64,000 bases of DNA from Friedmanniella luteola. GTDB taxonomy: Bacteria > Actinomycetota > Actinomycetes > Propionibacteriales > Propionibacteriaceae. The stretch is from NCBI RefSeq assembly GCF_900105065.1, contig NZ_LT629749.1:2852001-2916000 (forward strand), written 5' to 3'. Positions 16,753 to 24,647 of this stretch are shown here, piece by piece (position 1 is the stretch's first letter; each line of letters begins with the position of its first letter). A program made the translations under genes and the position numbers. The notes under the pieces are model-generated. The model saw nothing but the letters and a program-made list of their open reading frames with translations. It was not told where the DNA came from and did not search any database.

Positions 16753-17243
16753 TGGACCTCGCGCCCTACCAGGACCCGTTGACGATCCAGCGCGTCCTGC
16801 ACGCCACCCGGACGATCGCCGTCGTGGGCCTGTCGAAGAACGAGCTGCGGGCCAGCTACTTCGTCGGCTACTACCTCAAGCGGCACGGCTACCGGGTGAT
16901 CCCGGTGAACCCCCGCGAGCCGGAGATCCTCGGGGAGACCAGCTACCCCAGCCTCCGGCACGCCCAGGACGCCGTGCCGGAGAAGATCGACCTCGTCAAC
17001 GTCTTCCGGGCGCCGGACGCGCTGCCGGGGATCGCCGAGGAGGCGGTGGCCATCGGCGCCTCCACCCTCTGGTGCCAGTTCGGCGTGATCAACGCCGAGG
17101 GGGCGCAGATCGCGACCGACGGCGGCGTCACCGTCGTCATGGACCGCTGCCTCAAGGTCGAGCACGCCCGCTACGTCGGGCGCATGCACTGGCTGGGCTT
17201 CAACACCCAGCGCATCACGGCCGTGCGCGGGCAGCTGCAGTAG
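16752..17243 (+). CDS. CoA-binding domain protein (YccU-like)
   Basis: A 163-aa single Rossmann domain of the CoA_binding_2 type. TIAVVGLSKNELRASYFVGY holds the nucleotide loop, YRVIPVNPREPEILG follows, and KIDLVNVFRAPDALPGIAEEAV and STLWCQFGVINAEGAQIA complete the fold. A late VVMDRCLKVEHAR carries the conserved Cys-Leu-Lys-Glu-His block. The family binds CoA but has no clear reaction. The ATG is joined to the metY stop (TGATG), so it is the third gene of the methionine operon. In several Actinobacteria a YccU-like gene follows metY, which suggests a conserved but unexplained link. Confidence 0.88.
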   Translation: MDLAPYQDPLTIQRVLHATRTIAVVGLSKNELRASYFVGYYLKRHGYRVIPVNPREPEILGETSYPSLRHAQDAVPEKIDLVNVFRAPDALPGIAEEAVAIGASTLWCQFGVINAEGAQIATDGGVTVVMDRCLKVEHARYVGRMHWLGFNTQRITAVRGQLQ

Positions 17244-17288
17244 GCACCAGCCACCGGCGGTGCGGCCCGTCGGCCCGCGCCGCCGGGG

Positions 17289-17744
17289 TCAGCCCGCCAC
17301 GCGGGCCCGGTGCCGGTCGGTGAGCTCGGTGATCAGGACCAGGTGGTCGCGCATCAGGTCCAGGTCCTGCTCGCTCAGCGCCGCCAGGACCTGCTGACCC
17401 TCCTGCACCATCGGGCCGTACAGGGCGCCGACCTCCCGGACGCCCTGAGCGGTCATCCGGACCAGGACCCGGCGGCGGTCGGCCTCGTCCCGGACCCGCT
17501 CCACCAGGCCCTTCTCGGTCAGCCGGTCGATCAGCGCGGTGGTCGCGGCCGGCCGCAGGCCCGTCGCCGTGGCCAGCTGCCCGGCGGTCTGGGGCCCGTC
17601 GGTCAACCAGTCCAGGCACCGCAGGTCGGCGGGACCGACCCCCAGCCGGCGGCCGACCGCGTCGTCGAACGCCTGGACGCTGCGCTGGTAGCGCTGCATC
17701 GCCTGGCCCACCGCGATCAGCGACGATTGACGGGAAGACGCCAC
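17289..17744 (-). CDS. MarR-family transcriptional regulator
   Basis: A 151-aa winged-helix repressor-type protein. The DNA-binding core is PQTAGQLATATGLRPAATTA followed by LIDRLTEKGLVERVRD and the wing EADRRRVLVRMTAQGV. Flanking helices (about 5-40 and 115-150) form the dimer. The GTG start at 17744 sits directly beside a large inverted repeat (17749-17796) that also covers the start region of the divergent monooxygenase. It therefore very likely represses both itself and that enzyme until a small aromatic or toxic ligand binds. The ligand is inferred from the neighbour. Confidence 0.92.
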   Translation of the reverse strand: MASSRQSSLIAVGQAMQRYQRSVQAFDDAVGRRLGVGPADLRCLDWLTDGPQTAGQLATATGLRPAATTALIDRLTEKGLVERVRDEADRRRVLVRMTAQGVREVGALYGPMVQEGQQVLAALSEQDLDLMRDHLVLITELTDRHRARVAG

Positions 17745-17748
17745 ATCC

Positions 17749-17796
17749 CTATCCTTTCGAATATCGAATCTTCCGATTCTCGAATTGAAAGGATAG
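17749..17796. promoter_or_regulatory. Inverted-repeat operator between MarR and monooxygenase genes
   Basis: A 48-bp dyad. The outer arms CTATCCTTTC (17749-17758) and GAAAGGATAG (17787-17796) are exact inverted copies. Inside are GAATC-TTCC-GATTC and two CGAAT half-sites. The AT-rich core stands out in a GC-rich region and probably includes the -10 elements. It ends 4 nt before both start codons on either side, so bound MarR could block both genes. The arms also contain the AAAGGA ribosome sites of the two genes. Confidence 0.85.
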
Positions 17797-17800
17797 CGGC

Positions 17801-19021
17801 ATGCGCGCAGTGCTCGTGGGAGGTGGCGTCGCCGGAGCGGCGACCGCGCTGGCCCTCGCCGAGGTCGGCATCGACGCGGTGGTCCTCGAACGGCGGACGG
17901 CGGCCGCCGCCGCGGTCGGCTCCTACCTCACGATCGCCCCCAACGGCCTGAGCGCACTGGAGGCCGTCGGCGCCCTCGACGTGGTGGCGGCCGCCGGCTT
18001 CCCGTCCCGGACCAACCGGATGCACGGCGCGACCGGCCGGCTGCTCGGGGAGGTGAGCCTGGGACGGCCGCTCCGGGACGGGCTGACGGCCCTCACGCTC
18101 CCCCGGTCCCGGCTGGCGGCCGGGCTGCTCGCCGAGGCCGAGCGCCGCGGCGTCGAGGTCCACCGCGGCGCCGCCGTCGCCTCGGTCGCGGGCCTTGCCG
18201 GACCGGACGCCGGTCCGGGCGCCACCGCGGTGCTGCAGGACGGCACCCGGTTCACCGGAGACCTGCTGGTCGGCGCCGACGGCGTGCACTCCCGCGTCCG
18301 GCACGCCCTCGACCCGCGCGCGCCCGCCGCGCGCTACGTCGGGCTGACCAACTTCGGCGGGATCACCCGCGGCACGCCGGTGGCGGCGACGCTCGAGCCG
18401 CAGGCCTGGCACTTCGTCTTCGGCCGCGCGGCCTTCTTCGGCGCCCACCCCACGCCGGCGGGCGACGTGGTCTGGTTCGTCAACGTGCCCGAGCCCGCGA
18501 TCAGCCGCGAGCGGCGGGCGAGCACGAGCGACGCGCAGTGGCAGCAGCACCTGGTCGAGCTCCTGGAGGGCGACGCGGGACCGGCGGCGGAGCTGGTGCG
18601 GAGTGGCCAGCTGGAGCTGGCCGGGGACAACACGTACGACCTCCCGCACGTCGCGTCCTGGAGCCGCGGGTCGGCCGTCCTGGTCGGCGACGCGGTGCAC
18701 GCGCCCTCGCCCAGCTCCGGCCAGGGCGCCTCGATGGCGCTGGAGGACGCGGTGAGCCTGGCCCGCGCCCTCCGGGACGGCCGCCGCGACGGGGCCGCCG
18801 TCCCCGCGGCCCTCGCCGCCTACGAGCGGGACCGCCGCCCGCGGGTGGAGCGCGTCGTGGCCGCGGGCGCCCGCAGCAGCAGCACCAAGATCCCGGGCCC
18901 GGTCGGCCGCCGCGTCCAGGAGGCGGTCCTGCGGCTGGTGTTCCGCTACGCCGTCACCGATGACCGGCTGGCGTGGATGAACGGCCACCGGACCAGCTGG
19001 GAGGACCAGCCGGCCGCCTGA
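17801..19021 (+). CDS. FAD-dependent aromatic monooxygenase (PHBH family)
   Basis: A 406-aa group A flavoprotein monooxygenase. AVLVGGGVAGAATALALAE (3-21) is the GxGxxG FAD motif. LLVGADGVHSRVRHAL is the DG fingerprint that contacts FAD and NAD(P)H. VLVGDAVHAPSPSSGQGASM is the GD motif before the second FAD contact. Such enzymes hydroxylate aromatic rings or inactivate antibiotics with NAD(P)H and O2. It is divergent from a MarR repressor and shares its operator, which suggests substrate-inducible detoxification or catabolism. The ATG follows AAAGGATAGCGGC. It is convergent with the histidine kinase gene. Confidence 0.9.
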   Translation: MRAVLVGGGVAGAATALALAEVGIDAVVLERRTAAAAAVGSYLTIAPNGLSALEAVGALDVVAAAGFPSRTNRMHGATGRLLGEVSLGRPLRDGLTALTLPRSRLAAGLLAEAERRGVEVHRGAAVASVAGLAGPDAGPGATAVLQDGTRFTGDLLVGADGVHSRVRHALDPRAPAARYVGLTNFGGITRGTPVAATLEPQAWHFVFGRAAFFGAHPTPAGDVVWFVNVPEPAISRERRASTSDAQWQQHLVELLEGDAGPAAELVRSGQLELAGDNTYDLPHVASWSRGSAVLVGDAVHAPSPSSGQGASMALEDAVSLARALRDGRRDGAAVPAALAAYERDRRPRVERVVAAGARSSSTKIPGPVGRRVQEAVLRLVFRYAVTDDRLAWMNGHRTSWEDQPAA

Positions 19022-19069
19022 CCGCGGGGCCGGACCGGCGGGGCCCGTGCCGGCGGGGCGCTCCGACCG

Positions 19070-20470
19070 TCAGAGCGCCGGGTCCTCGGCCGGGAGCCGC
19101 AGCTCGAACCGGCACCAGCCGTCGGGGGCGTCGACGACCCGCACCTCCCCGGACTCGGCGCGGATCCCGGCGCGCGCGATCGCCAGCCCGAGCCCGCTGC
19201 CGCCGGCGTCGCGGGACCGGCTGTCGTCGAGCCGGACGAACCGTTCGAAGACGCGCTCCCGGTCAGCCGCGGGGATGGGCGGGCCGTCGTTGTCGACGTG
19301 GATCACGGCGTCGCCGCCGGATCGCCGCAGGGCGATCCGGACGGTGCTGCGCGCGTGCCGCTGCGCGTTGTCGACGAGGTTGCGCAGGGGCTGGGCGACC
19401 TGCTGGGCGTCGGCCCGCACCCGGACGGGCTCGAGGCTGACCTGCACGGCCTTGTCGCCGGTGCTCCGCAGCCGCTGCACCTCGTCGTCCACGAGGTCGT
19501 CGAGGTCGACGTCGCCGCGGCTGGTCGTCCGGTCGCTGGCGTCGGCCCGTGCCAGGACCATCAGGTTCTCGACGAGCCCGCGGACCCGGGTCAGCTCGGC
19601 GTTCATCGTGGTCAGCAGCCGGGTCCGGGTCGGCTCGTCGCCCCGCAGGGCCAGCTCGCCCGCGGTGGTCAGGGTGGCGAGCGGGCTGCGCAGCTCGTGG
19701 CTGGCGTCCGAGACGAAGGCCCGCTGCGCCTGGTGCGAGGCCTCGAGCCGGTCGAGCATGGTGTTCATCGTGACCGCCAGCGCGGCGACCTCGTCCCGGG
19801 TCGGCGGCACCACGACCCGGTCGTCGATGTGGCGGGCGTCGATCTCGGCGACGGTGGCCCGGATCCGCTCGACGCTGCGCAGCGCCCGGCCGACCAGGAC
19901 CCACACCGCCACGGCGACCGCGCCCAGGAGCAGCGGCGCTCCGGCCAGCAGGAAGAGGGCCACGGTCTGCACGGTCTCGCGCTGGACCCGGATGGGGACG
20001 CCGACCTGGACCAGGTGCAGCGCGCCGTCGGCCACCACCCCGGTGCTGACCACCTCCCACTCCCCGCCCTCGTCGAGGAAGTCCAGGTCCAGCTCGGCCG
20101 CGGTGTACTCCCCCGCCGCCGGACGCTGCGGCGAGAGCGGTTGCCGGTCGGCGGCCCGGCTGGAGGCCCCGACGACGCGCCCGTCGGCGGTCAGCACCTG
20201 CACCACCTCACCGCTGCGCGAGCGGTCGGTCAGGCTCGCGGCGGTCGCCGTCAGGCCCTCGGCGGCGATCCGGTCGACGACCTCGACGGCCCGGGCGCTG
20301 GCCGTCGACTCCGCGGCCTGCTCGAGGTTGGCCTGCAGCGCCCAGACCAGGCCGCTGCCGCCGATCAGGATGGCGACCAGGACGACGACGACCGCCACGA
20401 GCACGGAGCGGCCCCGGACGCCCATCTGGGGGCCCAGCCCGAGGGCCCGCCGGTCCCGTCCGCTAGCCAT
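19070..20470 (-). CDS. Two-component sensor histidine kinase
   Basis: A 466-aa membrane kinase. TM1 is about 22-45. An extracytoplasmic sensor domain spans about 46-168. TM2 is about 169-194, then HAMP (about 195-247; RDEVAALAVTMNTMLDRLEA). The H box is FVSDASHELRSPLATL with H258, followed by N box LRNLVDNAQRH, the G1 region HVDNDGPPIP, F box RVFERFVRLDD and G2 GGSGLGLAIARA. All catalytic boxes are intact. The nearest response regulator (22845) is on the other strand beyond a PAP2 phosphatase and a glycosyltransferase gene, yet no other regulator is near, so they are the likely pair. The signal sensed is unknown; the enclosed genes point to envelope lipids. Confidence 0.92.
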   Translation of the reverse strand: MASGRDRRALGLGPQMGVRGRSVLVAVVVVLVAILIGGSGLVWALQANLEQAAESTASARAVEVVDRIAAEGLTATAASLTDRSRSGEVVQVLTADGRVVGASSRAADRQPLSPQRPAAGEYTAAELDLDFLDEGGEWEVVSTGVVADGALHLVQVGVPIRVQRETVQTVALFLLAGAPLLLGAVAVAVWVLVGRALRSVERIRATVAEIDARHIDDRVVVPPTRDEVAALAVTMNTMLDRLEASHQAQRAFVSDASHELRSPLATLTTAGELALRGDEPTRTRLLTTMNAELTRVRGLVENLMVLARADASDRTTSRGDVDLDDLVDDEVQRLRSTGDKAVQVSLEPVRVRADAQQVAQPLRNLVDNAQRHARSTVRIALRRSGGDAVIHVDNDGPPIPAADRERVFERFVRLDDSRSRDAGGSGLGLAIARAGIRAESGEVRVVDAPDGWCRFELRLPAEDPAL

Positions 20471-20643
20471 CGCTCCTCGTCATCGGCCCGGTCCCCTCGG
20501 TCTGCGCGGCGGCGGGCCACCGCCACCCGGCCGGGTCCCCACCGGGGTGATCCTGGCACGGCGACCGCCGGACCCGCCGCACGACGGGCACCCGGGGGCG
20601 GCGGCGAGCACCGGGGCGGGCGGGAGGGCCAGCAGGAGCGCCA

Positions 20644-21438
20644 TCAGCGCGTCCACCAGCCGCGCCCGCGCCGTCGACGGCCGGAGCCGTCGAGGGCCCG
20701 AGCCGGCCGGGCGGGAGCACCGGCACCGGCCGCGAGCGACCGGGCGACGAAGCCGGCGGTCCAGACGACGGCCGCGGCCAGCAGCCAGCCGGCGACCACG
20801 TCCGTGCCCCAGTGGTAGCCCAGGTAGACCCGGCTGAGCCCCACGGCGACCGCCAGGACGACCGCGACGGCGAGCAGGGCCCGTCGGGCGGCCGGTCGGA
20901 CGGTGGCCCCGAGCAGCAGGGCGCTCAGCACGTAGACCACCGTGCCGTCGGTGGTGTGCCCCGAGGGGAACGCGCCGTCCCAGGACGGGCCGCCCAGCAG
21001 CGTCGTGCCGGAGGGCCGGGCGCGTCCCACCGCGATCTTGGTCAGGTAGACGCCCGCGCCGGTGACCAGGACCGCGACGAGCAGCACGACGGACGCCAGC
21101 GGGTCACGGGTGCGTCGCCACAGCACCGCGGCCACCAGGACGGCGACGGTGACGACCAGCGGAGCGGACCCGAGGGTGGTCACCGAGCGCGCGGCCGCGG
21201 TGAGGGCGGGGGTGCGGAGGGCGAGGGCCCGGTCCAGCACGTCGGTGTCGAACCGGTCGACGCCCCCGGCCGCCACCACGAGGGCCAGGACGAGCACGAA
21301 CCCGAGCAGGGCCGCCGCGGCCGCGGCCAGCCACCAGCCGGGCGGGCGGACGGACGGGCCCTCGGCGGGCCGGGCGGGGGCGGTCGCCGGACGGGTCGGG
21401 GTCAGCACCGGTCCCGCGGACGGACGGCGGGCCGTCAC
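20644..21438 (-). CDS. PAP2-family membrane phosphatase
   Basis: A 264-aa integral membrane lipid phosphatase with about six TM helices. The three acid-phosphatase motifs are complete: KIAVGRARPSG (C1), FPSGHTTDG (C2) and SRVYLGYHWGTDVVAG (C3, with the catalytic His and Asp). Members dephosphorylate phosphatidic acid, undecaprenyl diphosphate or related lipids at the outer membrane face. The GTG start overlaps the stop of the glycosyltransferase gene, so the two are co-translated, which supports a role in glycolipid or cell-envelope synthesis. The Arg-rich C-terminus (RRRRGRGWWTR) is unremarkable. It is separated from the kinase gene by 173 bp. Confidence 0.92.
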   Translation of the reverse strand: MTARRPSAGPVLTPTRPATAPARPAEGPSVRPPGWWLAAAAAALLGFVLVLALVVAAGGVDRFDTDVLDRALALRTPALTAAARSVTTLGSAPLVVTVAVLVAAVLWRRTRDPLASVVLLVAVLVTGAGVYLTKIAVGRARPSGTTLLGGPSWDGAFPSGHTTDGTVVYVLSALLLGATVRPAARRALLAVAVVLAVAVGLSRVYLGYHWGTDVVAGWLLAAAVVWTAGFVARSLAAGAGAPARPARALDGSGRRRRGRGWWTR

Positions 21439-22649
21439 GGGACGAGGGCCAGGTCGGGGCCGGCGGCGGCGGGCACCGGTCGACGGTCCTCCACGAGCTG
21501 GGTGTAGCGCTCGTCGAAGAGGGCCACGGTCGCCGCGAGGGCGTGGCCCTCCGCGACGGCCCGGCTGGCCCGACCCATCCGGGTGCGCAGCGGCGGGTCG
21601 CCCAGCAGGCGGGTCAGCTGGCGAGCGAGGACGTCGACGTCACCGGGCGGGACGAGGTGACCGTTGCGCCCGTCCTGGACCAGGTGGGGCAGGGCCATGG
21701 CCTCGGCGGCGACGACGGGCAGCCCGGCCGCCATGGCCTCCAGGGTGGCGAGGCTCTGCAGCTCGGCGGTGCCGGGCATCACGAAGACGTCCGCCCGACC
21801 GCAGGCCGCCACCAGCTCGTCGTCGTCGACGGCGCCGGTGAAGGTGACGCGGCCCCGCAGGTCGAGGGCGCGGGCCTGCTCCTCCAGCTGGCCTCGACGG
21901 CTCCCCATCCCGACCACCTCGAGCCGGGCGCCCAGCGCGGTCGGGACGCGGGCGAAGGCCGCCAGCAGCTGGTCGAGGTTCTTCTCCGGCTCCAGCCGGC
22001 CGACGAACAGCGCCAGCGGGCCCCGGCGCGTGGCGTCCGCGGCGTCCGGCTCCGCGGCCGCGGCTCCGAAGCGGTCCAGGTCCACGCCGCAGGAGATGGC
22101 CTCGGCCGGGGCGAGCCGGGTCGCGCGGGCCAGCAGGTCGACCGCCCGGCCCGTCGGGGCGGTGAGGAGCTGGGCGCCGGCGTAGACCTGCTCGAGGTCG
22201 CGCCACGCCAGCCGGGAGGCGAGCCGGGGGAACCGGCGGACCACCGGGACGTGCGGGACGATGTTCTCCGGCATGAAGTGGTTGGTGGCCACCACGGGCA
22301 CGCCCGCGCGGCGTCCGGCGCGCACCAGCGCCCGGCCGAGCAGCAGGTGGGACTGGACGTGCACCACGTCGGGGCGGGCGACCTGCAGGACCTGCTCGAC
22401 CTGGCGGTCCACCACCCGGGGCGTGCACACCTGCATCCGGGGTCGGCCCGGCAGGGTGACCGAGCTCAGCCGGTGCACGCGGACGCCCTGGTCGAGGTGG
22501 GTCCGGTGCGCGCCGTCGGCCGCGGGCCACAGCAGGTCGACCGTGTGGCCGGCGGCCGCCAACCCGGTCGCCAGCCGGCGGGTGAACGTGGCGGCGCCGT
22601 TGATGTACTCCGGGTACTGGTCGGCACCGAGCAGGATCTTCATGGACAT
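21435..22649 (-). CDS. Glycosyltransferase family 4 (PimB/MgtA-like)
   Basis: A 404-aa GT-B enzyme. The N-terminal acceptor domain begins KILLGADQYPEYINGAATFT and includes VVATNHFMPENIVPH, typical of actinobacterial lipid mannosyl- and glucosyltransferases. The C-terminal donor domain has FVGRLEPEKNLDQLL and the EX7E-type region FVMPGTAELQSLATLEAMA, which binds the nucleotide sugar. A likely role is adding a hexose to a lipid such as diacylglycerol or a phosphatidylinositol mannoside. It is first in a two-gene unit with the PAP2 phosphatase and diverges from the response regulator, which may control it. Confidence 0.88.
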   Translation of the reverse strand: MSMKILLGADQYPEYINGAATFTRRLATGLAAAGHTVDLLWPAADGAHRTHLDQGVRVHRLSSVTLPGRPRMQVCTPRVVDRQVEQVLQVARPDVVHVQSHLLLGRALVRAGRRAGVPVVATNHFMPENIVPHVPVVRRFPRLASRLAWRDLEQVYAGAQLLTAPTGRAVDLLARATRLAPAEAISCGVDLDRFGAAAAEPDAADATRRGPLALFVGRLEPEKNLDQLLAAFARVPTALGARLEVVGMGSRRGQLEEQARALDLRGRVTFTGAVDDDELVAACGRADVFVMPGTAELQSLATLEAMAAGLPVVAAEAMALPHLVQDGRNGHLVPPGDVDVLARQLTRLLGDPPLRTRMGRASRAVAEGHALAATVALFDERYTQLVEDRRPVPAAAGPDLALVP

Positions 22650-22844
22650 GACCTCTTCCGTGGGGTGGCGTCGCTGGACGCCGTGCTCCAGGGTCGGGGA
22701 CGGTGGCTGAGCGGGACCTGAACAGGACGCGGGGGCCGACCGGCACCGGGCGGCCCCGTTCAGGCCCGGCTCAGGTCAGGGGCGCGAGGATGGGCCGCCC
22801 GCCGCCCGCCGGGCGCGGGCGCCTGAGGAGGAGGAGGGATCGCG
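22650..22844. promoter_or_regulatory. Divergent promoter region with TCAGG repeats
   Basis: The gap between the glycosyltransferase and response-regulator genes contains CCTGAAC near 22720 and GTTCAGG near 22758 in inverted order, followed by CGGCTCAGGTCAGG. OmpR-family regulators bind repeated half-sites of this size, so autoregulation and control of the divergent glycosyltransferase are plausible. The motif is short and GC-rich, so chance is not excluded. Confidence 0.35.
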
Positions 22845-23525
22845 ATGAAGGTGCTGCTGGTCGAGGACGAGCGCCGGCTGGCCGAGGTCGTCAAGGAGGG
22901 CCTGGTCGCCGAGGGCGTCGCCGCCGACATCGTCTCCGACGGGGTCACCGGCCTCTGGGCCGCGACCGAGAACGACTACGACGCGATCGTGCTGGACATC
23001 ATGCTGCCCGGCCTCAACGGCTACGACGTGCTGAAGGAGCTCCGCCGCCGCAAGGTCTGGACGCCGGTCCTCATGCTGACCGCCAAGGACGGCGAGCACG
23101 ACCAGACCGACGCCTTCGACCTCGGGGCCGACGACTACCTGACGAAGCCCTTCAGCTTCCTGATCCTGATGGCGAGGCTCCGGGCGCTGGTGCGCCGGGG
23201 CGCCCCCGAGCGGCCGGTGCTGCTCAGCGTCGGCAGCCTGGTCCTGGACCCGGCGCGCCGGGCGGTCAGCCGTCGCGGGGTGCCCGTGCCCGTCACCGCC
23301 CGCGAGTACAGCCTGCTGCTGTTCCTCATGCGGAACGCGGGCGACGTCGTCAGCAAGGCCCAGATCCTCGACAACGTGTGGGACTCGGCCTACGAGGGCG
23401 GCGACAACATCGTCGAGGTCTACATCGGGTACCTGCGCCGGAAGCTCGACACGCCCTTCCAGCTCAGCACCCTCCGCACCGTCCGGGGGCTCGGCTACCG
23501 GCTCGACGCCGACGCCGACGCCTGA
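22845..23525 (+). CDS. OmpR-family response regulator
   Basis: A 226-aa regulator. The receiver domain (1-120) has the acidic pair E7-D8, the phosphoacceptor D51 in VLDIMLPGLNG and the conserved lysine in DDYLTKPFSF. The winged-helix effector domain (about 130-224) includes LTAREYSLLLFLMRNAGDVV, IVEVYIGYLRRKLD and TVRGLGYRL. It is PhoP/MprA-like and preceded by a GGAGGAGGG site. It is divergent from the glycosyltransferase/PAP2 pair and is the probable partner of the kinase at 19070. Its last 62 bp overlap, tail to tail, the 3' end of the EamA-like transporter gene. Confidence 0.93.
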   Translation: MKVLLVEDERRLAEVVKEGLVAEGVAADIVSDGVTGLWAATENDYDAIVLDIMLPGLNGYDVLKELRRRKVWTPVLMLTAKDGEHDQTDAFDLGADDYLTKPFSFLILMARLRALVRRGAPERPVLLSVGSLVLDPARRAVSRRGVPVPVTAREYSLLLFLMRNAGDVVSKAQILDNVWDSAYEGGDNIVEVYIGYLRRKLDTPFQLSTLRTVRGLGYRLDADADA

Positions 23526-24450
23526 GCCTCGAGCCCGTCGTCCGTCCCGGCCCCGAGGCGGCGGCGGACGGCCGGGTGCGGACGAGGAGCAGCACGCCCG
23601 CCGTGGCGAGCACGCCGCACCCGACCGCCTCGACCCACCCGGCACCCGTCAGGTCGACCCCGTCGCTGAGCAGCGCACCCCCGCCGAGCACGGCCGTCAC
23701 CGGGTCCAGCAGCGTCAGGCAGCAGACGACGACCTGCGGGGCGCCGGCGGTGTAGGCGGTCTGCATCGCCCACAGCCCCGTCGGCAGGGCGAGCGCGATC
23801 CCGGTCGCCGCGGTGACCAGGAGGGGCAGGTGGGCGGTCGGGGAGCCGCCGACGACGAGGTGCCCGACCGTCCGCAGCAGGACGGAGTTGAGCCCGAACA
23901 GCACCGCCGCGGCCGTCGAGAGCACCACGCACCGGACCGGGTCCGGCCAGCCCCGTGACCCCCGGAGGAGGACGAGCGCCGCAGCGGGCGCCGCGACCAC
24001 GACGCCGAGCAGCAGCCCCCGGGCGGGCAGCTGGACGCCGCGGGCGGCCGGGCCGAGCAGCACCAGGGTCAGGGCGGCGACGGCACCCACGCTCAGCAGC
24101 GCGCCGAGCAGCTGACGGCGCGCCGGTCGCCGCCCGGTCCGCAGCGCGTCGCCGACGAGCGTCACCGGCACCGCGAGGACCCCGATCGGCTGCACGAGCG
24201 CGATGGGCGCCAGCGCCAGCGCGACCAGGTGCGACCCGCCGGCCAGCGTCGCCTGCGCGGCCCCGAGGAGCCACGACCGGTCCCGCAGCACGCGCCCGAG
24301 CGCGGCCGGACCGAGAGTGCGGTCGCCGGCGGACCCGTCGGCGTGGTCGGCTCCCGCCCGGACGGCCCCGTGCTGCCGGACGGCGGCGAGCCCGAACAGC
24401 GTCGCACCCAGCGCGGCGAGGAGGACGGCGCCGACGTGGGCCCGGCTCAT
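23464..24450 (-). CDS. EamA/DMT-like transporter or membrane protein
   Basis: A 328-aa protein with about nine or ten hydrophobic helices in two similar halves, as in drug/metabolite exporters. Examples: VGAVLLAALGATLFGLAA, LLLGVVVAAPAAALVLL and AVGCGVLATAGVLLLVR, plus PIALVQPIGVLAVP and CLTLLDPVTAVLGGG. The paired IALVQP and LLDPVTA motifs resemble the conserved ends of EamA halves. The ATG at 24450 has GGAGGC upstream; the longer frame is not supported. The C-terminal 20 residues are a basic tail (RLRRRRRRRAGSR) encoded opposite the end of the response-regulator gene. The substrate is unknown. Confidence 0.8.
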   Translation of the reverse strand: MSRAHVGAVLLAALGATLFGLAAVRQHGAVRAGADHADGSAGDRTLGPAALGRVLRDRSWLLGAAQATLAGGSHLVALALAPIALVQPIGVLAVPVTLVGDALRTGRRPARRQLLGALLSVGAVAALTLVLLGPAARGVQLPARGLLLGVVVAAPAAALVLLRGSRGWPDPVRCVVLSTAAAVLFGLNSVLLRTVGHLVVGGSPTAHLPLLVTAATGIALALPTGLWAMQTAYTAGAPQVVVCCLTLLDPVTAVLGGGALLSDGVDLTGAGWVEAVGCGVLATAGVLLLVRTRPSAAASGPGRTTGSRLRRRRRRRAGSRAPGRCGGC

Positions 24451-24647
24451 GCCGCCTCCGGGGTACGACCGTCGGGCCTGGTGGCCATCGGGCTCCTCCC
24501 TGCTCCGGCCGCCGCGGTGGCGACCGGGAGCCACCCTGGGCCACGCCGGCTGAGCAGGACCTGTGCGCGGCCGGGCGCCCCAGGTCACGCGCGGCGGTCC
24601 CGCACGCACAGGTCGTTCTCAGCCGCGGAGCCCTACCGTCACGCCTC

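Noticed and set aside
20545-20565. TGGCACG on the plus strand as a second sigma-54 promoter
   Set aside because: There is no TTGC at the required distance and no gene starts downstream.
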